DNA of 64,000 nucleotides from Shinella zoogloeoides (lineage in GTDB: Bacteria > Pseudomonadota > Alphaproteobacteria > Rhizobiales > Rhizobiaceae), in contig NZ_QNUJ01000002.1 of NCBI RefSeq assembly GCF_003574625.1, forward strand, positions 487,334-551,333. The letters run 5' to 3'. Every line of letters starts with the position of its first letter. Positions within the stretch are counted from its first letter, which is position 1. The notes below the pieces were generated by a model. The model had not been told where the DNA came from. It was given only the letters and a program-made list of their open reading frames with translations, and ran no database searches. A program made the translations under genes and the position numbers. This document shows, piece after piece, positions 27,554 through 36,055 of this stretch.

Positions 27554-28486
27554 CTACGTCCAGGCATAACGCACGATATGGAAGAAGACCGGCGCGGCGA
27601 AGACCAGGCTGTCGGCGCGGTCGAGCATGCCGCCGTGCCCCTCGATCATGTGGCCCCAGTCCTTGACGCCGCGGTCGCGCTTGATCGCCGAGGCGACAAG
27701 CCCGCCGAAGAAGCCCATGATGCAGGCAAGGCCGGCCAGAACGCCCGCCTCCAGCGGCGAGAAGGGCGTCAGCCAGTAGAGCCCGGCCCCCAGGAGCGAC
27801 GCGCTGGCGATGCCACCGATCAGGCCTTCCCAGGTCTTGGAAGGCGAGATATTCGGCGCGACCTTGTGGCGACCGAAGAGCTTGCCGAAGATATATTGCA
27901 GCACGTCGCTGCCCTGCACCGTCGCGATCAGGAAGGCGATCAGGAGAAGCCCCCTGCCCTCGTTGCCGGGAATGGGCAGCGTCACCAGCGCCGGCACGTG
28001 GCTGATGCAATAGACCGAGAGCATGATGCCCCATTGCTGCTCGCTGACCCGCTCCAGGAAGCGGGACGTGTCGCCGCGGATCGCCGTCAGCGCCGGCATG
28101 GCGAGGAAGCAATAGACGGGAACGAAGATCGAATAGAGCCCGTACCAGTCGATCCAGATCAGGTAGTACTGGACCGGGATGACGATCAGGAACATGCCGA
28201 GCAGTGTCCAGCGGTCGGCGTGGCGGGTGTTGGTGAGCGTCACATATTCGCGCAGCGCCGCGAAGGAGACGAAGGCGAAGAGCAGGATCACCCCGCCGGG
28301 ACCGAACAGGAAGGCGGCGCTGATGCCCGCGACCATGATCCACCAGGCCTTGATGCGGGCATTGAGGTTGTCGAGCGTTGCCGGCAGCGGCCGCGTGCTG
28401 CGCCAGGAAAGGACGCCGGCAACGAGGCTTGCCGTGGTGAGGACGGCGACGAGGCCGAGGAAGAGGCGCGTGGTGTCGTCGCTCAT
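27554..28486 (-). CDS. CdsA-like phosphatidate cytidylyltransferase (YnbB-like)
   Basis: A 310-residue membrane enzyme of the CDP-diglyceride synthase family, which makes CDP-diacylglycerol from CTP and phosphatidate. The C-terminal signature is present (SKTWEGLIGG, then KRDRGVKDWGHMIEGHGG, then MLDRADS), with about eight helices. It is the last gene of a minus-strand operon with plsC-, ynbD- and ynbC-like genes, matching E. coli ynbB in family and company. It is therefore probably a specialised CdsA paralogue, not the housekeeping enzyme. The start overlaps the preceding gene by four bases. Confidence 0.9.
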   Translation of the reverse strand: MSDDTTRLFLGLVAVLTTASLVAGVLSWRSTRPLPATLDNLNARIKAWWIMVAGISAAFLFGPGGVILLFAFVSFAALREYVTLTNTRHADRWTLLGMFLIVIPVQYYLIWIDWYGLYSIFVPVYCFLAMPALTAIRGDTSRFLERVSEQQWGIMLSVYCISHVPALVTLPIPGNEGRGLLLIAFLIATVQGSDVLQYIFGKLFGRHKVAPNISPSKTWEGLIGGIASASLLGAGLYWLTPFSPLEAGVLAGLACIMGFFGGLVASAIKRDRGVKDWGHMIEGHGGMLDRADSLVFAAPVFFHIVRYAWT

Positions 28487-29139
28487 TGGCGATTTCCATC
28501 CTTTCGGGGCGCAAGGGCAAGAAGGGCGGCGCGGGCGCGGTCGAGGAAGACCTTCCGGTCTTCCCCCGCCTCCAGCCTGACGGGTTCGCCGAAGACGACG
28601 CGGCAGAGCAGCGGCACCGGCAGCAGCGCGCCCTTCGGCAGGACGCGCGACATGTTCTCGATCCAGCACGGAACGAGCTCGACATCCCGCCGGGCGGCCG
28701 CGAGATTGTAGAGGCCGGAGCGGAAGCGCAGCAGCGGTTCCTCCGTCATGTTGCGCGTGCCCTCTGGGAAGAAGATCAGGGATTCGCCCGCATCGAGCGC
28801 CGCGAGCATGACGGCAAGGGGATCGGCCGTGCGCTCGACCCAGTTGCGCTCGACGAGCACGGTGCGCAGCAGCTTTTGCGCGATGAAGCGGCGGACGGCA
28901 TCCGCCTTCCAGTAATCCGCGCCAGCGACCGCGGCCGTTCGGCAGCGCTCGGCGGGATTGAGGCAGGTGGAAACCAGGATGAAATCGCCGTGGCTCGCGT
29001 GATTGGCGAAATAGATGCGCTGCGGGCCATTCGGCTTCACGCCCGCCCAGATCGGCCGGACGCCGGTGACGGCGCGCGAAAGGCCCGCCAGCGCCGCGCT
29101 CGATGCTTTCTGAAGCAGCGATGCCTTGCCGTATCTCAT
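28483..29139 (-). CDS. PlsC-like 1-acylglycerol-3-phosphate acyltransferase
   Basis: A 218-residue membrane-associated acyltransferase. It carries the catalytic motif NHASHGD (NHx4D) and motif III FPEGTRN, typical of PlsC, which converts lysophosphatidate to phosphatidate. I chose ATG 29139 because it overlaps the upstream stop as ATGA. The product would feed the CdsA-like enzyme encoded next, so the two likely make CDP-diacylglycerol for a dedicated lipid pathway. Confidence 0.88.
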   Translation of the reverse strand: MRYGKASLLQKASSAALAGLSRAVTGVRPIWAGVKPNGPQRIYFANHASHGDFILVSTCLNPAERCRTAAVAGADYWKADAVRRFIAQKLLRTVLVERNWVERTADPLAVMLAALDAGESLIFFPEGTRNMTEEPLLRFRSGLYNLAAARRDVELVPCWIENMSRVLPKGALLPVPLLCRVVFGEPVRLEAGEDRKVFLDRARAALLALAPRKDGNRQ

Positions 29140-29567
29140 GTTCCCACCACAGCGTCGAGCAAGAGAACGGCATAGAGCATTACGCCAATGGCGAGCGAAA
29201 CGCGTTGCAGCCAGAGAAGCCGGCGGCATCCGGCAAGGCGTTCCGGCATGGTGCGCACCACACCGTCCCTCGCGCGAAGCCCCATTCGCGCCAGCACGTC
29301 ATCCACCGCGGCAAGGCCCATCGCCTCTTCGCCGTAGGAGGCAGCAAGCCCGAAGAGCGCGGCATCGAAGAGAAGATGGACCGAGAAGGCGAGCGGCAGG
29401 AGGCAGAAGGCCAGCAGCAGCCACCAGGCAAGCGGCCCTGCAAAGCCCTCGGCCCCCGCGGTCGGCGGCGCGAGCGCAAGGACCAGCAAGGCGATGAGCC
29501 CGCCGATGAGGCCATTGCGCCGCAGCCGGCGGCCGGCGCCTTCCGCCATGCTGCTCCACGCGGTCAT
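29136..29567 (-). CDS. Small membrane protein of the ynb-like lipid operon
   Basis: A 143-residue protein with three or four hydrophobic helices (about 20-34, 46-68 and 122-140) and a basic linker rich in Arg between the last two. It overlaps both neighbours by four bases (ATGA at each end), so it is certainly translated as part of the operon. I do not recognise a family. A role in the same lipid pathway is inferred only from coupling. Confidence 0.75.
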   Translation of the reverse strand: MTAWSSMAEGAGRRLRRNGLIGGLIALLVLALAPPTAGAEGFAGPLAWWLLLAFCLLPLAFSVHLLFDAALFGLAASYGEEAMGLAAVDDVLARMGLRARDGVVRTMPERLAGCRRLLWLQRVSLAIGVMLYAVLLLDAVVGT

Positions 29568-30898
29568 CGCGCTGCCTCCTCGATGGCCGCATAGGCCCCG
29601 ACATCCAGACGGACCGGCCGGCCGGATGCCTCGATCTGCGCCACGGCGGCCGCGGCACTTCCCGCATGCCCCGACCGCAGCAGCCAGCAGGCGGCAACCA
29701 TGGCGCTGCGCTGGAAGCCGAGGGCGCAGCAGATGAGAACGGGGCCGTGCCGGCGGGCCGTCTCGACCGCCAACGCGGCCTCGCGGATGCGCGCGGCGGG
29801 GACGGGCAACAGGTCGAGCGAGGGAAAGGCATGCCAGGCAAGGCCGGGCGCCTTCAGGCCCGGCAGTTCCGCCGTCATGTCGACGACCGTAGCACGGGTC
29901 GCAAGTTCGCCGCGCGCGGGCATGCGGCCGAGGAGGACGCCGTCGGCGATTTCGGCCGCGGGTGCAAGATGCCGCGTCCACCAGCGGATATTCAGCCGCA
30001 CCCCGAGCCGGTAGGGCAGGAACAGCCAGCGGCCGGCAAGGCTGATCGCGCCGTCAGCCCCCTTCTGGAAGACTCGTTCCCCGGCCCCGGCATAGCCGGC
30101 GGCGACAAGGGCGAGCGCGAGCGCCGGCCAGAGAAGGAGGAGGCCGGTGCCGGAACCGCGCGTTGCCGGAACGGCGAGTGCAAGCAGGATCGCCGCGCCC
30201 GAACCGTAGCAGACCGCAAGCCGCCGGGCCTTGACGTCCTTCGTCAGGCGGAAGCCGGCAAGCGGCGAGGATTGCCCGGCCGGAAAGAGCCAGAGCGCGA
30301 GGAAGCCGAGCAGCGCGCCCGTCGGAATGTCGACGACATGGTGCTGCCATGTGGTCAGCACCGAGATGCCGATGAGGACGCACCAGACATGCCATGCGGC
30401 ACGCCATCCCCCGGCAAGCCGCGTGCGCCAATGGTCCCAGATAATCACGAGCAGGGCGATATGCAGGGACGGCGCCTGATTGAACGGCTTGTCGAACCCG
30501 CCGAGCACATCGAACATGAAGCCCGGCAGGCCATGCGTTTCCGGCCGCTGGAAGATCGCCTGCAACGGGAAGGCGACGAAGCAGGCGACGGCGACGAGCT
30601 GCGCGGTGAGATAGCGGCGCGCGAGGCGCCCGACCTCTTCCGGGCTGTCGTTGACGAAGAGCGAGAGCGCATAGAAGGCATTGATCGACCAATAGGGAAC
30701 GATGGTCCAGGCGATGAAGGGAATGCGCCCTTCCCAGCCGAAGGCGAGGTTCGGCACATCCGTCCTCAGCGAGGCAAGCCAGTTGGCGGTGCCGTAGGTG
30801 AGATAGAAGAACGGCGCGAGGACGACGAGCCACAGCGCCGCCGCCCGGAAAACCGCGCGGCGGCCGCTCGACGGAACGGATGCGATACCCTCCCCCAT
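29564..30898 (-). CDS. PAP2-family phosphatase fused to a dual-specificity phosphatase domain (YnbD-like)
   Basis: A 444-residue membrane protein. The first part (about 1-290) has several helices and the PAP2_3 active-site pieces PSLHIALL and TWQHHVVDIPTGALLG. The last 140 residues form a cytoplasmic tyrosine/dual-specificity phosphatase fold with the P-loop CALGFQRS (Cx5RS). E. coli YnbD has the same fusion and length. The PAP2 half probably acts on a lipid phosphate or transfers a head group; the second half may dephosphorylate a polar product. Its start lies 7 bases after the ynbC-like stop. Confidence 0.88.
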   Translation of the reverse strand: MGEGIASVPSSGRRAVFRAAALWLVVLAPFFYLTYGTANWLASLRTDVPNLAFGWEGRIPFIAWTIVPYWSINAFYALSLFVNDSPEEVGRLARRYLTAQLVAVACFVAFPLQAIFQRPETHGLPGFMFDVLGGFDKPFNQAPSLHIALLVIIWDHWRTRLAGGWRAAWHVWCVLIGISVLTTWQHHVVDIPTGALLGFLALWLFPAGQSSPLAGFRLTKDVKARRLAVCYGSGAAILLALAVPATRGSGTGLLLLWPALALALVAAGYAGAGERVFQKGADGAISLAGRWLFLPYRLGVRLNIRWWTRHLAPAAEIADGVLLGRMPARGELATRATVVDMTAELPGLKAPGLAWHAFPSLDLLPVPAARIREAALAVETARRHGPVLICCALGFQRSAMVAACWLLRSGHAGSAAAAVAQIEASGRPVRLDVGAYAAIEEAAR

Positions 30899-30905
30899 GC
30901 GATCC

Positions 30906-32642
30906 TCAGATGCGCTTGGCGAGCGACACGGTGAAGATGCCCCACTTGTCGATGCGCTGCTCGATCTTGCGGAAGCCGGCGGCGGCCACGAGCTGGTCCA
31001 TCTCCTGCTGGGTGCGCCGGCGCATGATCCAGGCCTCGCCGCCGCGATGCGAGGTGAGCGCGCGGGCGATCATCTCGAGCTGCGGATGCCAGGGCTGGCC
31101 CGTATAGACGAGCAGCGATCCCGGCTCCATCGCCCGCGCGAGGCCGGCAAGCGAGGCTTCGATCAGGGCGTTATCCGGGAAGAGTTCATAGAGGCCGGAG
31201 ACGATGGCGAGCGTCGGCTTCGGCGCGATGGCGGCAAGTCCCTCCGTGTCGAAGGCGTCGGCGCGATGGAAGGCGGCGATGTCCTGAAGGCCTCGTTCGG
31301 CGATCAGCACTGAGCCTTTCTCCACGTTGATCGGCGAATAATCCTGCAGGCGGATGCTCTCCGGCTTCGCATCCGAGGCCGCGACGGCATCCAGCACGTA
31401 GCGGCCGTGACCGGCGGCGATGTCGAGGACGCGCAGCGGCCTTCCTTCCGCCGCAAGGCGCGAAAGCGCCTTTGCGATCAATTCCTCCAGATGGATCTTC
31501 CGCTGCCGGATGCCGCGCCAGCCGATGGCCTCGAGGAATTGCCTGTCGACCAGCCGCCCGCCGGGTCCGAGGCCGCGCGGTTCGTTTTCATAGACATAGT
31601 CCAGCGTCGAGCCAGAATCGAAGCCGGTGCGAACACCGGTCGCCATCCCCTTGGAAAAGAGGGCGCCCAACCGGATCGAGGCGCGCGTCATCGCCCAGTA
31701 GAGGCCGCGCGGGGAGAAGGGCGAAAGCGGCGTTGCCAGACGATCCGCCTCGTCGCGCGTATGGCCGGAAAGGTGAGCCTGCCGGAGATCCGCGACGACC
31801 GGCGGCGCAGCGAAGCGGGCGAGGATGAAGGCGCGCAGCTTTTCCAGCGCCTTCGCCCGGTCCCGCTCGCCGAGCGTGTCGTGATAGAAACCGGGCAGCA
31901 CGTGGCGTTCCTTGATCGTCGAGCCGAGATTTTCGAAGAAGCGGTGCTGCGGCGCGTGGCGCACGACGAAATCGCTGCCCGAAACGAGAAGCTGCGTCGG
32001 CACCGTGATCGCGCGGGCATCGGCCACCACGCGGTCCGCCGCCTCGTAGAGTTCCAGCAGGATGTTGGAGGCGATGGGGCGCGTGATCAGCGGATCGGCT
32101 TCGAAGGAGGCGATGCGCTCGGGATCATGCGTCAGGAAGCGCGCCTTGACATAGGAGTTGACGAAGAACGTGCCCTTCAGCTTCTGCCAGAGCGCGATGC
32201 CCTCCTTCGCGAAGGGCACGTAGAGCTTCACGTCGAAAGCGGGCGAAGCGAGCGCCAGCGCGCGGATACCCGGCGCGTAGTCGTGCACCCAGGTCGCGGC
32301 CAGGACGGCGCCGACGCTCTGGGCGACGACGGCGATGTTCTCCATGGCAAAGCCGTCGGTCTCACTTATGTGGCGCACGAAGCAGTCCAGGTCTCGTACC
32401 GAATGGGCGAAGGACGGCGAATGGCCCCGTTCGCCGGGCGAACGGCCATGCCCGCGCGCATCCCAGGCATAGAAGGCGAAATCGTCGAGGCCGAGTTCTT
32501 CGGCGATATGCGCGACACGTCCGCCATGTTCGTGGCCGCGATGCAGAAGCACGATCGCGCCCCTGGCGGTGCCGGAGCGGGCGGGCCAGACGCGATAGAA
32601 CAGCTCCACGCCATCATGGCTCGCAAACGCCTTTTCGATCAT
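30906..32642 (-). CDS. Bifunctional alpha/beta hydrolase and SAM methyltransferase (YnbC-like)
   Basis: A 578-residue two-domain protein. Residues 1 to about 300 are an alpha/beta hydrolase of the monoacylglycerol-lipase type: oxyanion region HRGHEHGGR, nucleophile in VVAQSVGAVLA (first Gly replaced by Ala), acid in VSGSDFVVRH and His in GFYHDTLGE. The C-terminal part (about 370-578) is a class I methyltransferase with motif I VLDIAAGHGRYVLDA. E. coli YnbC has the same layout and size. ATG 32642 is preferred for its AAGGGGA ribosome site; a GTG lies 18 bases upstream. It is first in the operon. Confidence 0.9.
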   Translation of the reverse strand: MIEKAFASHDGVELFYRVWPARSGTARGAIVLLHRGHEHGGRVAHIAEELGLDDFAFYAWDARGHGRSPGERGHSPSFAHSVRDLDCFVRHISETDGFAMENIAVVAQSVGAVLAATWVHDYAPGIRALALASPAFDVKLYVPFAKEGIALWQKLKGTFFVNSYVKARFLTHDPERIASFEADPLITRPIASNILLELYEAADRVVADARAITVPTQLLVSGSDFVVRHAPQHRFFENLGSTIKERHVLPGFYHDTLGERDRAKALEKLRAFILARFAAPPVVADLRQAHLSGHTRDEADRLATPLSPFSPRGLYWAMTRASIRLGALFSKGMATGVRTGFDSGSTLDYVYENEPRGLGPGGRLVDRQFLEAIGWRGIRQRKIHLEELIAKALSRLAAEGRPLRVLDIAAGHGRYVLDAVAASDAKPESIRLQDYSPINVEKGSVLIAERGLQDIAAFHRADAFDTEGLAAIAPKPTLAIVSGLYELFPDNALIEASLAGLARAMEPGSLLVYTGQPWHPQLEMIARALTSHRGGEAWIMRRRTQQEMDQLVAAAGFRKIEQRIDKWGIFTVSLAKRI

Positions 32643-32764
32643 GCCGTCATCCCCTTGCACTGATATCGTCCTCCCCTATACGGATGAGGCCCCATATTCG
32701 CAGTTGATTTCTCGTCGATTGCGCTTTCTTTTCAATCGAAGCAATCGAGCGGATTTTCGCTTTC

Positions 32765-33361
32765 ATGTCGATCTATAAACTGAAATCATCTTTCCAGAGC
32801 CTGCTTCGTCCACTGGTGGGACGGCTGGCGGCCATGGGGCTCACCGCCAACCAGGTGACGCTCGTCGCCGCCGTCGTCTCCGTGGGGATCGGCGCGCTTC
32901 TGCTTGCCCGGCCCGAACCGGCGCTCTTCGCGCTCGTGCCGGTCTGGATGTTCCTGCGCATGGCGTTCAACGCCATCGACGGCATGCTGGCGCGCGAGCA
33001 CGGCCAGAAGAGCGCGCTCGGCGGCTATCTCAACGAGATCGCCGATGTCGTTTCCGATGCCGCGCTTTATGTGCCCTTCGCGCTGATCGCCCCCTTCTCG
33101 CTGCCCTGGATGGCGGCCATCGTGTTCCTCGCGACCCTGACGGAGTTCGCTGGCGTTCTCGGCGTCGCCCATGGCAGCGGGCGCAACTACGAGGGGCCGA
33201 TGGGCAAGAGCGACCGTGCACTGCTTTTCGGTGCGCTGGGCGCCCTCGTCGCCGCCTTCGGCACGCTGCCGGCCTGGACATGGCATATCCAGCCGATGGC
33301 CTGCGTGCTGCTCGTCTGGACCGTGGTCAACCGCGTGCGCGCGGGCCTTGCCGAAAGCTGA
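32765..33361 (+). CDS. CDP-alcohol phosphatidyltransferase-like protein (YnbA-like)
   Basis: A 198-residue membrane protein of the CDP-alcohol phosphatidyltransferase family, which swaps CMP for an alcohol head group. The signature reads NAIDGMLAREHG, then ALGGYLNEIADVVSD. Two of the four family aspartates (first and third) are Asn. From memory the E. coli YnbA signature has the same two changes, so this marks a subfamily, not decay. It is transcribed divergently from the ynbC-like gene, 122 bases away. The head group is unknown. Confidence 0.88.
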   Translation: MSIYKLKSSFQSLLRPLVGRLAAMGLTANQVTLVAAVVSVGIGALLLARPEPALFALVPVWMFLRMAFNAIDGMLAREHGQKSALGGYLNEIADVVSDAALYVPFALIAPFSLPWMAAIVFLATLTEFAGVLGVAHGSGRNYEGPMGKSDRALLFGALGALVAAFGTLPAWTWHIQPMACVLLVWTVVNRVRAGLAES

Positions 33362-33365
33362 GCCG

Positions 33366-34682
33366 TCAGCGCTTTTCGCCGAAGCGGCGCGGTGCCGGCC
33401 GTCCCGTCACCTGCTCCCAATGCTCGTCCGCCCGCCGCTCGAAGGTGGCGGCATCGCGCGCATCGCTCTGGTAGAAGGCGCCGCGCGGCACGTCCGGCGC
33501 ATAGACCTGCTCGCTCCAGCCCCGCCCATCGTCATGGGGAAAGGCATAGCCGACATGGCCGAGCGCCGCCGCGCCCTTGTAATGCGCGTCGCGCAGATGC
33601 AGCGGCACCGCGGACGGCGCCTCGCTCGCCACATGGGCGAGCGCCAGCGAAATGCCGCGGCAGGCGGAGTTGGACTTGGGGGCGCGGGCGACATGCAGCG
33701 CCGCGTGGGCCAGGATGATCTGCGCCTCGGGATAACCGATCTTTTCAACCGCATGAAGCGCGGCGACGGCGGTCTGGAGCGCGGTATTGTCGGCAAGTCC
33801 GACATCCTCGGATGCATGGATCATGATCCGCCGGGCGATATAGCGCGGATCCTCGCCGCCGTGGATCAGCCGGGCGAGCCAGTAGAGCGTCGCATCGGGA
33901 TCCGAGCCGCGCATCGATTTCACGAAGGCCGACACCACGTCGTAATGCGCATCGCCCGAGCGGTCATGGTTGACGGGCGCGGCCGCATAGGCCTCCTCGA
34001 CCATGGTTTCCGTGATCACGACGGGGTCGCCGGGCGCGTGGCCGACCGCAAGGCTTTCCAGAACGGTCAGCGCCCGGCGGGCGTCGCCGCCGGAACGACC
34101 CGCAATGCGGCGCAGCAATGCGGGTTCCAGCTTCACCTCGATGCCGCGCGCGGCAAGGTGATGGAGACCGCGCCGGACCACGTCTTCCATCTCCTCGATG
34201 GCGAGCGGCTCAAGCTTCAGGATGGTGGAGCGGGAAATGAGGGCGGGCGTCAGCGTATGATAGGGATTGCCCGTGGTCGCGCCGATGAAATCGGCGACGC
34301 CCTCTTCGCAGAGCGCCAGCAGGTGGTCCTGCTGCGTCGCGCTGAAGCGATGCACCTCGTCGGCGAAAAGCAGGGTGGGGCGCATGCGCGCCTCGTCGGC
34401 GATCTTGCGGATGTCAGCGACATTGTTGTGGGCGGCATGCAGCGGACGAAAATTCTTGCCGAGCATGTTGCCGATGGCGCGGGCGATCGACGTCTTGCCC
34501 AGCCCCGGCGGCCCGTAAAGGATGATGCTGCCGAGCCGTCCGGCAGCGATGCGCCGACGCAGCATGGTGCCGGGGCCGATGACCTTCTCCTGGCCGATCA
34601 CGTCGTCCAGCGTCGCCGGGCGCAGTTCGGCGGCGAGCGGCATGGAACCGGTGCGCGGTGCGGCATCGAAAAGATCGGTCAT
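33366..34682 (-). CDS. rarA: Replication-associated recombination protein A (RarA/MgsA AAA+ ATPase)
   Basis: A 438-residue clamp-loader-like ATPase that acts at stalled replication forks. It has Walker A GPPGLGKTS near 56, Walker B LLFADEVHRF near 104, sensor GATTGNP and the MgsA C-terminal tetramerisation region (SDPDATLYWLARLI through VGYAFPHD). The start MTDLF at 34682 is the usual one. It ends four bases from the convergent ynbA-like gene. A gene of this kind is normally chromosomal, so its presence here is informative about the replicon. Confidence 0.95.
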   Translation of the reverse strand: MTDLFDAAPRTGSMPLAAELRPATLDDVIGQEKVIGPGTMLRRRIAAGRLGSIILYGPPGLGKTSIARAIGNMLGKNFRPLHAAHNNVADIRKIADEARMRPTLLFADEVHRFSATQQDHLLALCEEGVADFIGATTGNPYHTLTPALISRSTILKLEPLAIEEMEDVVRRGLHHLAARGIEVKLEPALLRRIAGRSGGDARRALTVLESLAVGHAPGDPVVITETMVEEAYAAAPVNHDRSGDAHYDVVSAFVKSMRGSDPDATLYWLARLIHGGEDPRYIARRIMIHASEDVGLADNTALQTAVAALHAVEKIGYPEAQIILAHAALHVARAPKSNSACRGISLALAHVASEAPSAVPLHLRDAHYKGAAALGHVGYAFPHDDGRGWSEQVYAPDVPRGAFYQSDARDAATFERRADEHWEQVTGRPAPRRFGEKR

Positions 34683-34821
34683 GGAACTCCCCGTCGAAAG
34701 GCGCTGTCCTTTCCGGCCGGGCATGGGGAAAACCGCATGCGACCGGAAGACGTTCGTCTACCGGTCGGAACGGGCAGGGTCAAAGCCAATCGTGCGCCGC
34801 GGGGCCTACGGCCATCAATCC

Positions 34822-35364
34822 CTAGCGGGGAACGGCGTGATAGCGGCCATCCTGGTAGAGCAGCGAATGGCCGGTGCCAGTGCGGATCGCCTGCACCTTG
34901 CCGATGACGATCACGTGGCTGTGCCGCTCGATGGCTTCCTCGACGGTGCAGTCGATGGCGGCGACGGCTCCGAGGAGAAGCGGTGCGCCGCTGACGGCGG
35001 TCGTCCATTCGGCGCCGCGATAGCGATCGGGGCCGCGCAGGCCGCCGCGCCCGGCGAACTGGTTGGCAAGTTCCTCATGATCCGCACCGACGATATTGAT
35101 GCCGAAATGACCATAACGTTCGACGATAGGCCAGGTGGAAGAGGTACGGTTGAGGGAGACGAGCATGCGCGCCGGCTCGACGGAGAGCGCCGTCGCCGAT
35201 GTGACGGTGGCGCCCGTGCGGTTCTCCCCCTCCCCTGCCGTGATGATGCTGACGCCGCCGCCGAGCGTGCGCAAGGCGGCCTTCAGGCTGTCGGCATCGA
35301 CGGGCTGCCCGGACGGAGCGGTACCGCCGATGTTGAAAAGCGTGGCTTCGATATGCGCATTCAT
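34822..35364 (-). CDS. Flavin reductase-like domain protein
   Basis: A 180-residue protein of the flavin reductase/split-barrel FMN-binding family (LRTLGGGVSIITAGEGENRT, TSATALSVEPARMLVSLNR, NIVGADHEELANQFAG). Such proteins reduce FMN or FAD with NAD(P)H for a partner monooxygenase or act on their own. No monooxygenase gene lies beside it. ATG 35364 has a GGAG site; a TTG 33 bases upstream is less likely. Confidence 0.88.
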   Translation of the reverse strand: MNAHIEATLFNIGGTAPSGQPVDADSLKAALRTLGGGVSIITAGEGENRTGATVTSATALSVEPARMLVSLNRTSSTWPIVERYGHFGINIVGADHEELANQFAGRGGLRGPDRYRGAEWTTAVSGAPLLLGAVAAIDCTVEEAIERHSHVIVIGKVQAIRTGTGHSLLYQDGRYHAVPR

Positions 35365-35434
35365 GCTTCCCGCTCCGCTGAAGGCCTCATTCGGCAAGGG
35401 ATAGCAGAGAGCAATTGAGCGCAGCAGGCATGGC

Positions 35435-35463
35435 TTTTCTAAATCTATTATTTTTATAGAAAA
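35435..35463. promoter_or_regulatory. A+T-rich inverted repeat upstream of the flavin reductase gene
   Basis: TTTTCTA and TAGAAAA (35435-35441 and 35457-35463) flank 15 A+T-rich bases in an otherwise GC-rich region, 71 bases upstream of the flavin reductase start. This looks like an operator or A+T-rich promoter, but I cannot name the regulator. Confidence 0.4.
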
Positions 35464-35502
35464 TATGTAGCCGAATGCCTTTCCCGATGCGTGCGGATAT
35501 CT

Positions 35503-35892
35503 CTAGGCGATCCGCCGCGCGGCCATGGCCGTCACCTCAACCTTCATGCCGGGATCGGCAAGGGCGCTGACACCGACGGCGCAGCGGACGGGATAGGGTT
35601 TTTTGAAATAGCTGCAATAGACCTCGTTGAAGGCCGGGCGGTCGGCCATGTCCGTGAGGTAGATCGTCAGGTGGATCACGTCGGCGAGCGTGCTGCCCGC
35701 CTTCTGCAGCGAAGCCTTGAGGCTTTCCAGCGTCGCGATACTCTGCGTCCGGATGTCGCCCGTCTCGATGGAGCCATCGGCCCGCAGCGGGATATGCGTC
35801 GTCATCAGGAGATTGCCGAGGCCGGCGACGTCCGAGGAAATCTCGCTCTCGTCCGTATCCTCGATGAAAAAGGGGGCGGTGCCGTGGGCCAT
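35503..35892 (-). CDS. RidA/YjgF-family protein
   Basis: A 129-residue RidA-family protein. The C-terminal signature VRCAVGVSALADPGMKVEVT has the family Arg and Glu that act on reactive imines and enamines. The family hydrolyses 2-aminoacrylate and similar intermediates of amino acid metabolism; catabolic paralogues also exist. ATG 35892 gives the usual length. A longer frame of 20 extra codons has no support. Confidence 0.88.
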   Translation of the reverse strand: MAHGTAPFFIEDTDESEISSDVAGLGNLLMTTHIPLRADGSIETGDIRTQSIATLESLKASLQKAGSTLADVIHLTIYLTDMADRPAFNEVYCSYFKKPYPVRCAVGVSALADPGMKVEVTAMAARRIA

Positions 35893-36055
35893 GACTGATT
35901 CTCCTTTGCTGTCTTTCGCCAGAGAACCATCGGCTTTGCCGCCTGCCGTCAACTGAAAACCATTCGGCCCCCTCGAAGCGGGTGGCGTTTGCGCCCGCCG
36001 GCGGCTAGCCTGTGCTTATAGGAGCACGCCTGCGCTCCAACTCAAGTGCGAAACC

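Noticed and set aside
25391..28711. A 1106-codon plus-strand frame
   Set aside because: It crosses btuC, btuD, the agmatinase-family gene and the CdsA-like gene in the wrong frame or strand; no domain is visible.
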